In this document: positions 36,184 through 45,792 of the stretch, piece by piece
How positions within the stretch are numbered: position 1 is the first letter of the stretch
Layout of the letters: each line of letters opens with the position of its first letter
Made by a program: the position numbers and the translations under genes
The notes under the pieces: model-generated
Database searches by the model: none
What the model was told of the DNA's origin: nothing
What the model saw: only the letters and a program-made list of their open reading frames with translations
From: Adenanthera pavonina
Lineage: Eukaryota > Streptophyta > Magnoliopsida > Fabales > Fabaceae
Reading direction: 5' to 3'
Assembly: GCA_026686845.1 (NCBI GenBank)
Contig: JAIVEN010000024.1
Span: 9,845,501 to 9,909,500 of the forward strand
DNA: 64,000 bases

Positions 36184-38310
36184 TCACTTCTTCTTTGGCT
36201 TAGACTTCTTGCTGTAAGTCTTTCCTTTTCCAGATGACTCAGTAGATCTTCCAGTGTGCTTAGTCCCAGTTTGCTTTATCTTCTCCCCCTTTTTGGCATC
36301 ATCAGAAAGCCCAGCAAAGTCCATTGGAGGAGGTATCTGAGTGAGAGGAACAGCACGAAGAGGGACAGGAGCAAAAGGAATTTCTGGCTGAGCTGGTGCA
36401 GTTGAAGGCTCTTCATCAGAATCATCAGAGACCTCAAGCAGCTCTTGCATTTCCTGCCTGGAAAGAGCTAGCCGAGCTCTCTGTTCCTCTGACAGTCCAT
36501 AATCAGCAAGAGAAGGAGAGACTGGTGCAGGAGGAGGAAATATTTCTTCAAGCCTTCTCCTTTGAGCTAGTAGAAGGGCATTGTGAGCAATGGCAAAATA
36601 ATCAATAACAGGAACAATGCTTCTTTCCTCATTGCTCATGGCTGCAACCAATCTTTCAACTTGCTCAGATTCTTGTATAGACAGAATTGAACCCTGAGCA
36701 TCCTCTTGCATAGGCTCAGGAGGGCTGTTTTCTTCCAATCCATAGTCTAAGGGTGGACCAGGACTAGGTGATTTCATGGCATCAGGACTATCATTATCAT
36801 GGTCAGTGGAAGCAATCTCGAAGGGACTTGGAGGCACAGGGGATGGAGACAGAGAAGGCTCAGGGATACCAGGCTGAGGTGGAACTGAAGTGGTAGGAAT
36901 TGCATTTCTAATCTCTTCATAGGCATCAGCCACCACCTTCATATTCACTGCCAACTGATGTATCTGATCTTGTAGGTGAGCAAATTTGGCATTTTGCTCA
37001 TCCTTAATGCTGAGAATGAGTGTTGACAGATTGTCAAACATCTCAGTGATCTTAGTTGGCTTGGTTCGAGAGGAGGGAGTGGAAGGAGGGTGAGTGGGCC
37101 TGGATGGAGATGGAATAGGCTGAGAAGGCTGAGGTACAGATCTGCCAGGAGCCTCAGAGGTGCCTTCTTGTTGGAGGGATGCATCAGCAATAAAGAACAA
37201 ATCTTCAGATTTTCCTGTTCCCTTTCCAACCCAATGTCCTTCATCTCTTTCAATGCCCATCCTTTGCAATTCCTCTTCTTTGAAGGCCTCAGTGAGCTTT
37301 CCTTTCCCCTTTTCAATGTGTTGAATCCTAGCATGCTGCAGGATTCTTGAGATAATTGTTGCATAGGGAAGTGTGGAATCTTTCCTCTGATCTCTTGCCT
37401 TTATCATACGCTGGAGAATGATATGCCCCATATTGATCAGCTTCCCACGTATGATGGCAGTCATCACATGAGCCTCTGCCCTTGTTATCAAATTGAAGTT
37501 GCCACCCTTGTTGAATATGATCCTGGACACTATATAGTGCAAGATCCTTACTTGTACACTGAGGTCTGTGGGCTTCAACAGATTTATTGTGGGCCTATTC
37601 TCCCTTCTTCTGAACAAGGTGTCCAAGATAGTGCTTTCCTTGTAATATAGGAAGGGCTCACCTTCTTCATCAGCTGTGCTAGCCTCATCCATATACCCAG
37701 AGGATGTAATGTCAACTTTTAGCCCATCTTGTCCTGGGATTTCCAACACCTCATTGAAGGTTTCATCATCAAGCCAAATGGTCCTTGATCTCAAGGTGAC
37801 CTCCCATTTCCTTTTCTTGCTGTTATACTTAAGAGAGGCATACCAAGTCTTTACTACCTCATCATCATATTTTTCAGCAATTTCCAACAGATTTTTATAC
37901 TTTATCAACCATATTGCAGCATCAAAGTCGTTGGATATCAGAAATTGTTCCATATTTACACAGTGAGGCTTGATTACCTTTTTGTTGGAAAACTTGGTAG
38001 TGTACTCTTCTTGAATCTCAGGAGTGCTCCACAGTGGCAGTGTAGTCAATTCAAACTCTCCAGATCCAGTAGAAGAAGAGGAAGCTACAGCAGCAGTACC
38101 AGCCGAAGGAACTGCAGATTTTGAAGAAGAGGGCCCAGCTTTCTGAGATTCTGACTTGGAGGAGGATTTTTGACGTTTGGAAGGAGTAGCTTTACCGGGT
38201 TCGGCCTTTCTCTTGGATTTCTCTCCTTCCTTTGTAGCATATTGAGATTTGACTGTCCTCTTAGGCCGAGACCCAGCTTGTCCTGTTCCAGGAATCTTTA
38301 CTCTTGCCAT
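36184..38310 (-). CDS. Intact env-like ORF of Sirevirus C (708 aa)
   Basis: The largest intact ORF of the window. The start ATG (MARVKIPG) is shared with B1 (MARFKNP) and B2 (MAKTK). Layout: basic Ser/Lys-rich N-terminus (about 1-65, several KR/KRQK clusters that could act as nuclear signals); conserved central domain (about 95-340) with WYASLKYNSKKRKWEV, NEVLEIPGQDG and YIVSRIIFNKGGNFNL blocks; a Pro/Ser-rich linker (about 385-430); a helical stretch with possible coiled coil (about 430-475); an acidic Pro-rich part with LDYGLEE and ADYGLSEEQRARL; and a Lys-rich tail ending KKSKPKKK. I see no signal peptide and no hydrophobic segment long enough for a membrane span, so an envelope role is doubtful. 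The central domain resembles 'putative plant transposon protein' domains; function unknown. Confidence 0.9.
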   Translation of the reverse strand: MARVKIPGTGQAGSRPKRTVKSQYATKEGEKSKRKAEPGKATPSKRQKSSSKSESQKAGPSSSKSAVPSAGTAAVASSSSTGSGEFELTTLPLWSTPEIQEEYTTKFSNKKVIKPHCVNMEQFLISNDFDAAIWLIKYKNLLEIAEKYDDEVVKTWYASLKYNSKKRKWEVTLRSRTIWLDDETFNEVLEIPGQDGLKVDITSSGYMDEASTADEEGEPFLYYKESTILDTLFRRRENRPTINLLKPTDLSVQVRILHYIVSRIIFNKGGNFNLITRAEAHVMTAIIRGKLINMGHIILQRMIKARDQRKDSTLPYATIISRILQHARIQHIEKGKGKLTEAFKEEELQRMGIERDEGHWVGKGTGKSEDLFFIADASLQQEGTSEAPGRSVPQPSQPIPSPSRPTHPPSTPSSRTKPTKITEMFDNLSTLILSIKDEQNAKFAHLQDQIHQLAVNMKVVADAYEEIRNAIPTTSVPPQPGIPEPSLSPSPVPPSPFEIASTDHDNDSPDAMKSPSPGPPLDYGLEENSPPEPMQEDAQGSILSIQESEQVERLVAAMSNEERSIVPVIDYFAIAHNALLLAQRRRLEEIFPPPAPVSPSLADYGLSEEQRARLALSRQEMQELLEVSDDSDEEPSTAPAQPEIPFAPVPLRAVPLTQIPPPMDFAGLSDDAKKGEKIKQTGTKHTGRSTESSGKGKTYSKKSKPKKK

Positions 38311-39306
38311 CTCTTGGTTGAATGATGCAGAATGTCGCTGAGAATAGATTTAAGGGATGCGAAAGGAAGTTTAATCGGTGAGAAAAGACGGTTTTTGGGC
38401 TGGAGTTAAGAGGATTGAAGAGAGAATCAGAACAGACTTGGAGGAGTTACAAATAGGGTTGCGTCTGTTCTGCGGGAAACCGTCGGTTTTAACTTATGTA
38501 ACTGTCTGACAGACGAATTTTGAGGGGTCAAAATTTGAACTTCAGGCAGTTACAAGTTAAACCGTTCATCTTGTCTTACTGACAGACGAATTTTCGTCTG
38601 AAAGTTCATCTGACAGTGACTTGAAACAATCAATACATACAAAATCAGACGAATTTTGCTCCGACAAAATTCGAATGTTGAAAAGAAAAACAGCTTCAAT
38701 AGACAAAACTTCAACCAATAGACGAATTAAGCATACAGAGCATCATCTTTCAAGCATTCAATCATCAAGAGCATAAGTCAACAGACGAATTTTGAACTGA
38801 GACTTCGAATTTTCAACTTTTATAAATATTGTCCAACATTCGTATGTTAAGAAGTAACAATTCGCATAACAGTGATGGACAATTATACTCTTGAAATTTT
38901 TGTTTTTGAAAATTCGAACTTTTAAGCTTCAACAGACGAATTTCGAGGTATTACCGAGAACTGTTCAAGGCATAACAGGCCAACGTTCGTCTGTTGATTA
39001 ACCAAAATTCGAATGTTGAAAATGTTGACCAGTTCGAAAACACAGATTATCAACGAAACTCATCTAGCAATCAAATATCATACAAATTTCAGCTTTAAAA
39101 ACTTACAGAATGGATCTAGACCTTAGAATAATTATCATTCACTTTACTTTCTGGTTGTTCCAATCTGGAGTGCTCCAATCTTTCAAACTTTTAGCCATTG
39201 ATTTTCACAAGGAGCACCTGCAACTATATTGAAACATACTCCGATGCTCAAGTTAGAATAAATTCTAATATTAAAAATTCTGAAGACATAATTGCACAGA
39301 AATGAC
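38311..39306 (-). promoter_or_regulatory. pol-env spacer of C with TTCG-type boxes
   Basis: Non-coding. Boxes such as CAGACGAATTTTG (38512, 38582, 38645, 38782), AAAATTCGAATGTTG (38667, 39004) and TTCGTCTGTTG (38985) fill about 38505-39020, the same type as in the LTR of C. A single AACGG core (CCGTT at 38572-38576 on the plus strand, context GATGAACGG on the minus strand as in the LTR) is also present. A pyrimidine-rich leader of about 190 nt leads to the env-like ATG. No clear TATA box. Confidence 0.7.
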
Positions 39307-42300
39307 TTACAATTCATTGGGATTTACCATTCCCAACTCTCTCCTTATTTTGCAATGCCTGTCTTCTGGTAGAGGTTTGGTCAGTATGTCAGCTAGTTGA
39401 TCCTCTGTTGGGATGTATTCCAGCTTAACTTCTTCTTTCAGAACATGATCCCTTATGAAGTGGTGTCTAACCTCAATATGTTTCGTCCTTGAGTGCATGA
39501 CAGGATTCTTAGTGATGTTTATGGCACTTTGATTATCACACATGATGGGTATCTCTTTCATTTTAACCTCAAGATCTTCAAGCTGCTGCTTCATCCAGAT
39601 GACTTGGGCACAACAGCTTCCAGCTGCAACATACTCAGCTTCTGCAGTGGATAGAGCTACACTGTTTTGCTTTTTGCTGAACCATGAAACCAGGGATCCT
39701 CCAAGAAACTAACAAGTTCCACTTGTGCTTTTTCTGTCAGTTTTGGATCCTGCAAAGTCAGCATCAGTGTATCCTTTGAGATCTTCTCCATTGTCTTTTG
39801 GATACCAAAGACCCATCTGTGATGTTCCGATTAGATATCTGAAAATTCTTTTCACAGCTGTTGCATGGGTTTCTTTGGGGCATGATTGGAACCTTGCACA
39901 CATGCAGACACTGAACATAATGTCAGGTCTGCTGGCAGTTAGGTACAGCAGGGATCCAATCATTCTTCTGTATTGAGTAATGTCAAACATTTTCCCATTT
40001 TCATCCATGTCCAGTTTGGTTCCAGTGGCCATAGGTGTTCCCATTGGCTTGGCATTCTCCATTCCAAACTTCTTTAATAGCTCTTTTAGATACTTGGATT
40101 GACTGAGAAAGATACCATCATTAAGCTATCTGATTTGCAATCCAAGGAAAAAATTGAGTTCACCCATCATAGACATCTCGAATTCTCCCTGCATTAACTT
40201 AGAAAATTCCTTGCAAAGAGTTTCATTAGTAGCACCGAAAATAATATCATCAACATAGATTTGGACAATTAGTAAATCTTTATTCTCTTTCTTAGTGAAT
40301 AAAGTTGTGTCAACTTTGCCTCTGTTAAACCCTTTTTTAGTCAGAAAGTTGCTCAATCTTTCATACCATGCTCTAGGGGCTTGTTTTAATCCATAAAGAG
40401 CTTTCTTCAGTTTATAGACATGGTTTGGTTTTGTAGAATCCTCAAAGCCTGGAGGTTGATCTACATAAACCTCTTCCATGATACATCCATTCAGAAAGGC
40501 ACTTTTTACATCCATTTGATATAGCAAAATATTTTTCATGCATGCATAAGCTTGTAGAATCCTTATAGCTTCTAATCTGGCTACTGGTGCAAAGGTTTCT
40601 TCAAAATCAATACCTTCTTCTTGATTATACCCTTTAGCAACTAATCTAGCTTTATTTCTGATTATAGTTCCAGATTCATCAAGTTTGTTTCTGAAAACCC
40701 ATTTGGTACCAATAACAGGATGATTTTTGGGTCTTGGAACTAAATGCCAAACTTGATTTCTTTCAAACTGATTTAGTTCATCTTGCATTGCCAAAATCCA
40801 GTAATCATCAGTTAAGGCTTCTTCAGCACATTTGGGTTAAATTTGAGAAATGAAAGCACAATTTAGCATTTGATCCCTTAACTATTTTCTGGTTTTGACT
40901 CTCTCTTGAACATCTCCTATCACTTGATCAACAGGATGATTCCTTTGATATCTCCAAGCTCTAGGGAGTTCTTGAGATGTTTCTTCATTATTTTCTTCAT
41001 CAAACTCTTGCTCCTGGATATCTTCCTCTATGTTAACAGATTCAGATATCTTTGGAGGTTCAGTTCTACTTTTATCAGAAATGCCCAGTTTTTCAAAATT
41101 GAAAGCAAGATCATCCTCATTGGTAACATGTTTTGAAACAGTTTCATTTTCAATGAAAACCACATGCACAGATTCCTCTACCACATTTGATCTTTTATTA
41201 TAAACTCTATATGCCTTACTCCTACTAGAGTAGCCTAGAAATATACCTTCATCTGATTTGGCATCAAATTTACCTAGGTTTTCTTTGCCATTGTTGTGAA
41301 TGAAGCATTTGCACCCGAACACATGGAGATGGGACAGATTTGGCTTTCTCCCCTTGTACAGCTCGTATGGAGTCTTTCCTAGGATGGGTCTGATGTATGC
41401 TCTGTTGATGATGTAACTAGCTGTGTTCACTGCATCAGCCCAGAATACTTGAGAAAGTTCCTTCTCATTCAGCATAGCTCTGGCCATCTCCTCAATAGTT
41501 CTGTTCTTCCTTTCTACTACTCCATTTTGTTGAGGAGTCCTAGGAGCAGAGAAGTTATGGTCAATTCCATGCTCACTGCAATACTCCAGGAAGTATGCAT
41601 TTTCGAATTCTCCTCCATGATCTGATCTGATGGACACAATAGAAATACCTTTCTCATTTTGCACTTTCTTGGCTAAGGTTACAAATGCATCAAAGGTATC
41701 ACTTTTAGAAGAAAGAAATAATGTCCAAGTAAATCTAGAATAATCATCAACAATAACAAGCACATACAGATTGCCACCTAGACTCTTTACCCTTGATGGT
41801 CCAATTAAGTCCATATGCAACAATTCAAGTGGTCTTGTTGTGGTAACTGTGTTTTTGGATTTGAAGGATGATTTAGTTTGTTTTCCTTTTAAGCATGCAT
41901 CACATTCTTTAGCCTTTTCAAAAGATAATTTTGGCAAACCAGTAACTAGTTCATTTTTAACCAGTTTAGACAATTGATTCATATTGACATGAGCCAATCT
42001 CCTATGCCATAGCCAACTATCATTATCTTTACTGATTAAGCATACAGAATCTAGAGGAGGAAGTTCATCAAGGTCAATAGTGTAGCAGTTACCATCCCTT
42101 TTAGCTTTGAGGATTACTCTGTGATCACTTTTTCTGATGACCAGGCAAAACTTTGAGTCAAACAGCACCCAGTTTCCTTTGTCACAAGTCTGACTCACGC
42201 TTAGCAGGTTGTGGTTGAGGCCAATCACAAACAGCACCTCTTCAATGGATGTTTCAGGATTTTTGCCCACAATGCCAATGCCAACAATTTTACCATATTG

Positions 42301-42438
42301 ATCACCTCCAAAGGTCACCTTTCCTCCTTTTTTGTCTCTAAGGGTGATGAACTTCTCCTTGTCACCAGTCATGTGACTTGAGCAGACACTGTCCATATAC
42401 CATTTGTTGCTTTTCTTAGCTTTGAGACAGACCTGCAA
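39307..42438 (-). pseudogene. pol of C: protease, integrase, RT, RNase H (four nonsense codons)
   Basis: Begins in the -1 frame relative to gag at the conserved TTTTGCAGGT. Protease WYMDSVCSSHMTGD is intact; pre-integrase HRRLAH plus CDACLKGK zinc residues; integrase DDYSRFTW, SDHGGEFEN and QNGVVERKN (complete DDE); RT open 40794-40126 with YVDDIIFG; RNase H with YTDADFAG, TAEAEY and CDNQSA; end NPNEL and TAA at 39307. Stops at 40882 and 40126 and next to 39709 are Gln codons changed to TAG (C to T); one near 40842 is Glu to TAA. Apart from these the frame is collinear, so the gene was active recently. No ATG lies before WYMDS. Confidence 0.94.
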
Positions 42439-42446
42439 AATAATGT

Positions 42447-44246
42447 TTATGATTTCCTTTTAGGTACCTAAATTTGCTTGGGTCCTTTTTGGTCAGTATA
42501 TTTTTCCCTGGATGCAGATGCAACTTTGGGAACCCATCCAACTTTCCTGCCAAGTCCATTTTTCCTCAAATCACAAGAACTGGAAATATGTCCCTTTTTG
42601 TTACAGAAATGACATGTAGTGAAAGGACTGCTAGATTGAGATGCAGGAAGAAAACAGTGCAGGTAATACTTTTGTCTAGCATGCCTTGGTTGATCATACG
42701 TTTCAATGTGAGGTGATGCATTAACTTTCTTTTTATTGTTCTTAGCATGCACAAAATGTCTCATATATGCATTTTGATTTTTCTTCCTAATCTTTTCCTT
42801 GACAGCACATGGGTCATAGCCAAGACCAGCTTTTCCTTGTGATATTCTTTGGCTCCCCATCAGGGCAAACAACATGTCTTTACCTCTAGTGAGCCTAGAC
42901 ATGCTTTTAACTAGATAATCATTCGGTTGTTTAAGTTCAGTGCAAGAAATGCAGCAAACAGATTCAGAAGTAGATGGAGAAGAAGTTTCAGAAACTGTGC
43001 TTTGAGACTCCAGCTTGCTTATCTTTTTCTTTGCCAATTTTAGTTCTTTAGCAACTTTAATAAATTCATCATGAAGCTCATGAAATGCATCCAGTAATTC
43101 AGAATAGGAAGGTTCAGATTCATATACCTCTTCATCCTGATCACTGCTGTATGAAGGTGTAGCTTCTTCAGAAGCAAGTGCCATTAGACAAATGTTGGCA
43201 ATCTCATCTTCATCTTCTTCTTCCTCATCTGAGCTATTGCCCCATATGGATGAGATGTACGCCTTCTTCTTTTTCCCTTTGTCAGCACCTTTCTTTTCTT
43301 TTTCTTGCTTCCTGAGGAATTGGGGGCAGTCCCATTTTATGTGTCCCTGCTTCTTGCACTCATAACAAGTCACAGATTCTTTTGCCTCTTGCTTGCTTTC
43401 CCCAGCAGCTACTTTCTTGAAGAATCTCTTGTTCTTCCTCTTGCTATAGAATCTTCCGAATTTTCTGACCATCATAGCCAAGGTTTCCTCATCAAGTTCA
43501 TCCTCTTCGTTAGATTCTTCTTCCTTTTCATCAGCAGCTTTGAGAGCAAGGCCTTTCTTCTTTCTGTCCAGCCCGGCTTCCTTGAGAGCTTTGATTTTTC
43601 CTTCATACTCCTCAAGGCTCCCGAAGAGAGCTGTGACAGAGGCCATTGATTCTCCTCTGGCTTCTTCTATTGCTGTCACCTTGGGCTGCCATTCCAGAGG
43701 GAGAGCTCTGAGAATTTTTCTCACTTTCTCTGATTGAGTGTATTCCTTTCCTAGGCTCTTTAGTTGATTCACAATGAGAGTGAATCTCTTTTGGAGCTCC
43801 TTTACAGTTTCTCCTTCAGACATCCTGAAGCTCTCATACTCTCCAATGCACGTATTGAGTCTGTTCTCCCTGACCCTAGATGTCCCTTCATGTGCAATCT
43901 GCAGAGTGTCCCACATCCCTTTTGCAGTGGTGCATTGTGAGACCCTGTAGAATTCGTCCTGGTTCAGGGCACTGACTAAACAATGCTTTGCTTTAAAATT
44001 CAGTAGGACTCTCCTTCTGTCTTCATCATTCCACTCTGCTTCCAGCTTCTCTTTCTATCTTCCATCTTCAGTTAGAGCCATTGGGACGAAATCTCCTTTA
44101 TCAATGACTGACCAGATGTCAAGATCAATTGATTGGAGGTAGATCTGCATCCTCATCTTCCAGTACCCATAATGCTCTCCACTGAAGCCTGGTGGTCTGT
44201 TAGTGTTCTTCCCTTCAGGAAGTATACTCTCTCCAAAGCCAGCCAT
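42447..44246 (-). pseudogene. gag of C (two nonsense codons)
   Basis: ATG at 44246 (MAGFGESILPEG). A TAG at 44057-44055 interrupts after about 63 codons; the rest is open to TAG 42470-42468, which replaces the Trp of QIWVPKRK (TGG to TAG). The original stop TAA is at 42449-42447. The capsid-like copia gag part includes FSGEHYGYWKMRMQIY and RALPLEWQPKVTAIEE. Two CCHC knuckles are complete: CYECKKQGHIKWDC and CHFCNKKGHISSSC. A Lys/Glu-rich linker and a coiled-coil-like segment lie between. Forms the particle and packages RNA in related elements. Confidence 0.93.
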
Positions 44247-44287
44247 CTTTGTTCCCGGACTGTGAAATCCTTTGAATGGGAATCCGG

Positions 44288-44299
44288 GCTCTGATACCA
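44288..44299 (-). other. Primer-binding site of C
   Basis: Minus-strand TGGTATCAGAGC, perfect match to the complement of plant initiator tRNA-Met 3' end, 2 nt after the 5' LTR end. Confidence 0.94.
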
Positions 44300-44841
44300 C
44301 TTGTTAGCAAGGCTGACTTCCCAAGAGGGGGGGTGAATTGGGAAGATTGAAATTTTTCTGCACAAAGTAAAGCAAGTGAAAATATCACAGTATAATGAAA
44401 GCAACGTGTAAAACAGAGCAAGCTGAAAAGTAGAGATAAGGAGAAGAGAACTCAGTGATTTATCCTAGTTTGGTCTATCCACTTGACCTACATCCAGTCC
44501 CCAAGACACCTCTTGAGATTTATCCACTTTCCAGCAAGAATTTCAACGGGCTTCTTGCTAAAGCCACAGTACAAGAGTATGCTCTGTTCTGAGCTCTCTC
44601 AAACTCTCTAAGCACTTTCTCTATGTGCTTCCCAATCCCCTTGTGAATACCCCTCACAAGTAAATCTATCTTTCAGATGAAGAGTAGATTGTTTACAAAT
44701 GAATAACTCTCTTGAATAGAGTAGATATGAAAGTTTAAGTACAAATAATGAAGTTGGAAGGGTAAAAGCTTTTGAGATGAAGATTCAGCAGAAATTCAGT
44801 ATATACAAGTTTGATTCGTTACCCACAACTTCAAATAATGT

Positions 44842-44934
44842 TATATTTATAGATTTAGATCTCAAATATCCGTTAGAGACTAAATCTATCCGTTGGGGAA
44901 GTTATCCAACGGTTACTCTGAAAAACTATCCGTT
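44842..44934 (-). promoter_or_regulatory. Proximal promoter of C: four AACGG (MSA-like) cores and TATA
   Basis: In the direction of transcription: GAACGGATAG, AACCGTTGGATAAC (the exact MSA match in inverse orientation, plus-strand TCCAACGGTTA at 44905-44915), CCCAACGGATA, TCTAACGGATA, then TATAAATATA (44851-44842). Core positions 44930-44934, 44908-44912, 44890-44894 and 44870-44874 are 18-22 bp apart, about two helix turns. MSA elements (YCYAACGGYYA) drive G2/M transcription through three-repeat MYB factors in plants. Use here is inferred. Confidence 0.72.
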
Positions 44935-44964
44935 CATCAACCGCATTTAATGTTTCTGACATAC

Positions 44965-45792
44965 TGAAATTCGAATTTCGGTTGGCCAATAGATGAATTT
45001 TGAGGGAACCGAAGGTTAAAGCCTCCAACGTAAAAATGCGAAGTTCGTCTGTCCATAGAGTGAAATTCGAATTTCGAAACTCATAAAATATTTTCACAAT
45101 GTGACATACGAATTTTTAAGAAGTAAGATTTTCTGTTAAGTGTGAACAGTGTTTTCAATTTGCTACAGTGCCCTCGAAATTCGAATTTTGGATGCCCAAA
45201 ATTCGTCTGTCCATTGAACGTCCAAATAGACACAGTAGTTCACTTTCTTTGAAATTCGAATTTTGACAGAGTGAAATTCGTCTGTCAGAGACCAGTTTTG
45301 AGACTTAAATCATTCTTGATCTCAGATGAACTTTATCAAACATTCAGACGAATTTCCTCTATTTTCTCAAGTTTTGTTTTGTCTGAAATTCAAATTTTGA
45401 AAGAGTGAAATTCGAATGTCACAAAGTAGCTTTTTTTGACTCAGATGAAAATTCGAATTTTGCTAAGTAAAAGTTCGTCTGTCAGAGAGCATTTTTCAAA
45501 CTTAGTTTCTTCTTAATTTCAGATGAACTTTAGCAAAGCTTCAGACGAATTTCTTTGGTTTTCATAAATGGCATTTTGTCTGAAATTCGAATTTTGAGAC
45601 TGTGAAGTTCGTCTGTCACAAAAAGGCTTCTTTCAGACTTGATTGAAGTTCGAATTTTGAATGACCAAAATTCGTCTGACAGAGGGACACCTTTCCAGAC
45701 TTAATCAGTTTTAGCTCGAAATTCGAATTTCCAAAAGCAAAGTTCGAATTTCCAACTTGACAGTTCAGTTATACTTTCAAACTTCGTCTGTT
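44965..45792 (-). promoter_or_regulatory. U3 box array, TTCG type (C 5' LTR)
   Basis: Same array as 34842-35669. Examples: GAAATTCGAATTTCG at 44966, GAAATTCGAATTTCGAA at 45062, CAAAATTCGTCTGTCC at 45198, GAAATTCGAATTTTGAC at 45250. The boxes lie directly upstream of the AACGG cluster in the direction of transcription. Confidence 0.85.

Noticed and set aside
36945..37364. 139-codon open frame on the minus strand overlapping the env-like ORF in another frame
   Set aside because: Out-of-frame shadow of the intact 708-codon ORF in a Ser/Pro-rich, low-stop region; no start context and no matching frame in B1 or B2.
42447..42480. Canonical -1 slippery heptamer at the gag-pol overlap
   Set aside because: No X XXY YYZ heptamer in the gag frame in either B2 or C; AAAAGG/AAAAGA runs do not fit.
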